A stretch of 64,000 nucleotides of DNA from Berghia stephanieae. Lineage: Eukaryota; Mollusca; Gastropoda; Nudibranchia; Aeolidiidae. This document shows positions 1-64,000 of the stretch, piece after piece. Positions within the stretch are counted from its first letter, which is position 1. The number at the start of each line of letters is the position of its first letter. The notes under the pieces were generated by a model that saw nothing but the letters and a program-made list of their open reading frames with translations, was not told the origin of the DNA and ran no database searches. Position numbers and translations under genes: made by a program. The DNA lies in contig CM067445.1 in NCBI GenBank assembly GCA_034508935.3, positions 90,979,745 to 91,043,744 on the forward strand, in the 5' to 3' direction.

Positions 1-453
1 TTTCAATCCAAGCTGAACAAAAACTTCTATAAATTGAGATAATCCTTGTTTTATATTTATTTTTTACTTAAATAAGTTTGTTATATTTTGATGGGAAAAT
101 AATACGACAGCTTCATAAATATTCACATTTATACTATGAAACGTCAAAATATGAAATAATATTGTGAATCACTTTCCAAGTAAAACAAGTTTTGCTCAAA
201 CTTTTGAATGTGGTCATTAAATGGCCACTTGAGCGACTCTAAAAGGACCTTGCCGTGGATATGGCTCTCGCTTTAAAAAAAAAACATATTTAATCTCTGG
301 TCCCACGAAATTTCTAATGTAATGCGTTTTCAAAGCTTCAGTCTAGACAATAACTAATTCACTCATGGGGATTTTCAAATTAAGAAATAAGACATAAACA
401 AATAATAACAGTTACCTTTCATTCTTGTCATTTTCTCTTTTTGACCACCATAG
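1..453. other. intron or upstream DNA before the first visible exon
   Basis: AT-rich sequence with no ORF that encodes a signal peptide. It ends in a pyrimidine-rich tract and 'ccaccatag', which serves as the acceptor for the exon at 454. The leader exon of the thioester gene is therefore probably upstream of this window. Confidence 0.5.
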
Positions 454-59804
<59,351 letters not shown>

Positions 59805-60072
59805 ATTCAACCCACCAATTATTATTTCGTCTTAGCAATACATGTTGTCTTTATTCAAACCCAAGAATGTAATTCGAATTTTGTTTGTTAATGGTTTTAT
59901 AAACGAAAGCTACTCGTAAATTAAAACAAATACAATACGTAGATTCACGCATGCGTACAAAAAATTGATTCCGGGACTCCAGTGGTTGATTGCATTCATT
60001 TCGATAACGATAAAAAGCAAATGGCTGATAAACCTCTTGTTCTAAAATCTATCGCTTTATAATGAGCTCAAA
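59805..60072 (+). other. 3' untranslated region (probable)
   Basis: Follows the stop. The first plausible polyadenylation signal is ATTAAA at 59920-59925. The true end of the transcript cannot be told from sequence alone. Confidence 0.5.
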
Positions 60073-60540
60073 CCGACGTGTACTTATTTGCAGGTCTGAT
60101 AACTCAAATTATCACAGGTCCGTTGTTGTACTGAAATTATACTCTCAAATCAATGCAAAATATTTTCCATGACAGCAATATTTAAATCAAGCCTATCAGG
60201 CTTCAACAGTCGTGACGTCATTTCCCTCGTAATGGCACATAGTAACCTAGTAACTTGTTCTAAACTATCGGAACAATGGCGGACACCCTTATGAAATACT
60301 TCTCCGACGAGCATAAAAGTCTATCCAGAAGAGAAAAACATTATAAATCTGATTATGTTTTGACTTTTATACATTCTAATCACATGACATGTGAAAAAGT
60401 TCTAGCCAGCATGAAGAATAAAAAGTAGCGATTTTCTTTGTTTAGAACCAAGCTGCTCGTTGCTGGACGGACGTGACATCAGACTATTGAATACTATTGC
60501 GTTCGATAATAAGACCTGCAAATGCGTGCGTGTCGACTCA
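60073..60540. mobile_element. MITE family D, copy 6, interrupted by MITE E
   Basis: Left end 'cgtgtacttatttgcaggtc', right end 'aagacctgcaaatgcgtgcg'. The insert 60200-60490 is a full MITE E, so the copy D is the older. Confidence 0.8.
60200..60490. mobile_element. MITE family E, copy 3
   Basis: 'tcaacagtcgtgacgtca' to 'tgacatcagactattga', nearly the same length as 32620-32911. Confidence 0.82.
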
Positions 60541-60660
60541 AACCAAATATAACATATTATGATAATAAAAAAGACCAATCTCTTTCCAGTACACAGAAAA
60601 GACTTGTTTAATATCCATGTATGATGGCACTAAAAGTAGCAATACTAATCATATTTGTGT

Positions 60661-61030
60661 CGGTGCATGACATAATCAGTCGGAAGGTCAAAATTTTGGA
60701 TTTGCATTTTTTTTTTTTCATTTTCTGAAAGAATAATATGCTCACCAGAGCATTTTAATCTTTATTTGAAGTAAATCGGGCGATTTTTCATAAAGTTATG
60801 GTCAGATGTATGGGAAAAGTATCCAGCAACTTTTTTTCAAATTTCATACTAGCTGTAAAAAATATTTAGAAGTGAAATTAAGCTTCGGTATTTCCCGAAA
60901 ATGTACAAAAGGGGTTGACTTATTTATTTATGACAAGAACTCATTGTTGATAAAAATTGACCTTCTAACTAAACTTGGCAATATCTCAGTTCAAAACTTT
61001 TCACAATCTGACTGATTATATCGTTCACTG
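60661..61030. mobile_element. MITE family I, copy 2
   Basis: 'cggtgcatgacataatcagt' to 'gattatatcgttcactg', same interior as 38914-39288. Confidence 0.8.
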
Positions 61031-61555
61031 TAACATTTATGGCTTCTGTAAGAAAATAAGACTTCTTTCATGAATTAATAAATATCACATCCTTGCATTG
61101 AACTCCAATTCTGTGCAGTTGCTGAATTCTAATCCGGAAAACCCATGCCATCTCACAAGTCACATACGTACATAGCAATTTAAACTCATCGTGAGTATGA
61201 GAAAGAGTTAGGAAAACTACATTCAATAGATTACCAGAAAGGGAATTCCACTACAGTAGTTTTTTGTTTAATTATTTGTTTGTTTTGATGATACGTTTAT
61301 ATGACCTGTTGTTATTGAACAATTACAATTATGACATTAAAAATGTATTTTAAACATGTAATTATTTGTCAAAATACCCAACCTGGACACAGGTACTCAT
61401 CCTTCTTTCATCTTTTAAAATAGGATTTTATTTTAGTTAAAAAGAAACTTGGGTTGATTAAAGAAGGTAGCCCAATGAGCATTGGCAAATGAGGCTGTGC
61501 CAAAATGTCGTCTTTGTGACGTTCGCCACCAACATTCTCCAAAAATATTATAATT
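61031..61555. other. intergenic DNA, nothing recognised
   Basis: AT-rich sequence downstream of the gene; no ORF of interest. Confidence 0.35.
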
Positions 61556-61594
61556 GTATATATATATATTTATATATATATATTTATATATATA

Positions 61595-61672
<78 letters not shown>
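61555..61672. repeat. (TA)n microsatellite
   Basis: TA dinucleotides with TTTA interruptions at the left. Confidence 0.97.
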
Positions 61673-61673
<1 letters not shown>

Positions 61674-62404
61674 TTGTTCTTTATCAGGTCATATCAGTAA
61701 ATAATGTAAAGTAAACCAAAAACTGGCAAGCTAGCTCCAATAGAATAGCATAATAGTTTCTCAGAGGTACAAAAAAGTGTGGACAGATTAACAACTTTGT
61801 CCACACTTTTTCGAAATTCTAAAAAGCTATAACTACACTACAGTGGTGCTAGTATTTGTTGCTCCTTACCACCTACAGCAAAATCGTCACGTGTGTTGTC
61901 ACAACACAATATACATTTTTCTTATTCAAATTTATTTTGGATTTCACAATGATCTTTATTTAATTAATAAGAACATAACGTTGTTTTATTGAGAGATTGT
62001 TTGAGATTTAAAAATCAATTTTTTCTGCAGGGTAAGCCTACCATTTTTGGGAAAATACTGAAAATGAAAATGGTCGTTAAGGAGAGTCAAATCAGGAAAA
62101 ACTGATGAGATCAATTTTTTTTCCAAATAACTTTTTTTTTTGCTTTGTTTTGTTCTGTTTTTTTGGCGAATGTCAGTGAAACGACCTTTGGGCAAAGCTT
62201 CAGTGCAGTGCATATAAATAAAATGTTGATTTAATTGCTGGACATAAGCGAAGTGCAATAAAAATAATGTTGACAACAAACATTCATGGTGTATTTATTT
62301 TCTATCTCCACTCTTTTCAGTACAACAAAGTATCGGGTAACATTAATGAGGAGTCCTGTCCCGATAAAACAAGTGGCAATGAAATCACAAAAGCAAAGTT
62401 TCGA
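61673..62404. other. intergenic DNA with an inverted-repeat pair
   Basis: 'gtgtggacagattaacaac' is followed by 'ttgtccacacttt', a small hairpin at 61776-61812. A further 'ctccttaccacctacagc' and 'ggtcgttaaggagagtcaa' pair at 61863-62090. Confidence 0.45.
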
Positions 62405-62845
62405 TCCCAGGCTGTCATCTGCATTTTTTGCCTATTGGGACCTAAAATTTGCCCAAAAAACCCCAAAAAGACCTAAATTTGCCGAGAACTAAGCGTTTCA
62501 GTAAAAATTAACACACGATACAGAAAAAAATATATATATAAAAGACAATTTATTACATTTAAGGAGGCTACATTTATAATTTAATGAAATGACTGTGAAT
62601 ACCATTGTTACAAAGATGTTAAAGGATCATTATCCATAGAGAGTAGCTTCCCTTTGTTTGGGCCCAGGCAAAGCTGCAACATTTCTCAAGTTTCACACTT
62701 TTTTTCCGTTATTTTGTTTTCATTTCTTTTTTTTCCCCAAAATTTGCCACACGATTTGCCAATTTTCCCAAATTTGCCACGATTTGCCAATTTTGGGAAA
62801 TTTGCCAAGATTTGCGGCCGCAAAAAATGCAGACGACAGCCCAGG
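62405..62845. mobile_element. MITE family P
   Basis: Ends 'caggctgtcatctgcatttt' and 'aaaatgcagacgacagccca' are inverted repeats. The interior repeats 'tttgccaaatttgcc'-like words. No target duplication could be defined. Confidence 0.7.
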
Positions 62846-63635
62846 TTGTGTCTGTTTGTTTTTTTTATGTACCTGACCAGTATCGATTGGGTAGCTAGAT
62901 CTGTCAAATCTTACAATAGATCAGCGATCATTTCGATCAGTGTCAATAAATATTGTTACTGTCCATTTAACACTATAGAATCTAGGATATATGGTTTGGA
63001 TTTACAGAATTACTTTTTTTGTTGTTTTTTTTTGGTCACATCTATGATCCGAGTTCCTTTCCCAATTCTGAATTAAAGGAGCAAGATAACCGAATGGAGA
63101 AGGCAATGCACTGCCACCTGAGAGACCGGGGTTAAGTCTTGCTGTCACCATTTCAAATTGTTTTTTCCTTTTGCTCACTATGTAAAATCAGTTTTTCTCA
63201 AGAGATCCTAATCCTAAAGATAAATCTACCATGAAGATGATAAAGCAAATTTTTCACTAAGAGGTTGGAACAATTGCAGCATTCCTTTTATTTGGCGCCA
63301 GCCTATCTGTACCAACGTCATACAAATAAGTGTCACCAATATTCATCAACCTGAGCACAGGTGTCAAAATAAAACGCAAGACATGATGACAATTTTTGCG
63401 CAGATCTATCTTTCACGGTCTGTTTGTCACGGCAAAATCAACCCGGCAATTTACTAATCCAGCACTTTTCAATGGACGGCAGGGTTAATTAAAAAATTTT
63501 GTTAGGCCGGCCCGTCGGCAGACTGACCCATGCCTAGCCCTCACCAGCCGTCATAAATTATTTCATCTTCAGACAAAAGCAGAAAGTTGGCTTGGTTTGA
63601 AAGGTTTTATGGTGGATGCGATAAAATACCGTTAG
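62846..63635. other. intergenic DNA with a tRNA-like SINE head
   Basis: At 63078-63150 'gagcaagataaccgaatgg' plus 'gaccggggttaagtcttgc' resembles a degenerate tRNA-derived head. A short SINE D piece lies near 62940-63000. Nothing else recognised. Confidence 0.35.
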
Positions 63636-63935
63636 GTCATTTCAGTGCCAGTACAAAGGAAGATTACAAAATATTTAGACTAAACCAACAAGCACCTACG
63701 CACCTACGTAAAGAATTACGATAAAGAGATCAGAAGCAGATTCAAGAGCAATAAGATTGTTTTTAAGGGTTTTGCAGAGCTTGCAACACATTTAGGGTCA
63801 TTTCAGCCCGGTAAAAAGGAAGAAAATGGGATAGTCAAAATTTTATAGATTTAAAATTAAAAGCACACAAAAAAGTAAGACGAAGGAGAATGGTTCATAT
63901 AGGGAACAGATGTAGATTCCAAGAGCACAATGTCA
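63636..63935. repeat. diverged tandem duplication, about 155-bp unit
   Basis: 'ggtcatttcagtgccagtac' to 'ttcaagagcaataag' recurs as 'ggtcatttcagcccggtaaa' to 'ttccaagagcacaatg'. Confidence 0.6.
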
Positions 63936-64000
63936 GTGTACTTAATTTGAGATCACCTAAATGTCTCACCCAGACATCAGCACAAGATCCCACTATGAGT

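Noticed and set aside
62267-63076. Possible downstream gene from ORFs of 68-140 codons
   Set aside because: They overlap MITE P and its 'tttgcc' micro-repeats on both strands, with no family resemblance and no splice-linked partner.

Overview
This looks like a window from a metazoan nuclear genome: AT-rich, intron-rich and crowded with tRNA-derived SINEs, short inverted-repeat elements (MITEs and foldbacks), LINE fragments and long microsatellites. The repeat style (SINE tails of the 'tatatagcgc' type, tRNA-like SINE heads, foldbacks) and a CD109-like thioester protein suggest a marine invertebrate, perhaps an echinoderm or another deuterostome. That placement is inference; no marker gene in the window settles it.

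One host gene fills almost the whole window on the + strand, from about 454 to 59804. It has about 35 exons and encodes a thioester-containing protein of the alpha-2-macroglobulin/C3/CD109 family, about 1,510 residues from the first exon seen here. The signal-peptide exon is not found and probably lies upstream. The layout is: a Pro/Thr-rich N-terminal extension (454-618), MG1-MG2 (1062-13721), MG3-MG5 (19035-24573), MG6 with a bait-like insertion (25626-33350), MG7 (34633-35570), the CUB part (38446-39710), the thioester domain with GCGEQ and the downstream catalytic His (40281-46309, running into 46894), the rest of CUB (to 48276), the receptor-binding/MG8 domain (49731-57832) and a hydrophilic acidic tail with the stop codon at 59804. 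Most exon phases join without a gap. Three joins do not: inside MG1, at 25688/26261 and at 40456/41002. At the last two the fault looks like a one-base loss in a short homopolymer run.

The introns hold the accessory content. They include a broken Ty3/Gypsy-type LTR remnant (about 3660-5470) carrying a hAT-like MITE; a 4-kb tandem and inverted array of a 402-bp tRNA-SINE unit (14903-18949) bounded by a 12-bp direct repeat; a 5'-truncated LINE (36027-37355) sitting inside a SINE with 12-bp target duplications; and a 2-kb TTAA-flanked DNA transposon relic of Kolobok/Mutator-like type (50335-52304) sitting inside a foldback element. At least four tRNA-SINE families and about eight MITE or foldback families recur along the gene. 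The region after 59804 is the 3' UTR and then repeat-bearing intergenic DNA with no recognised gene.
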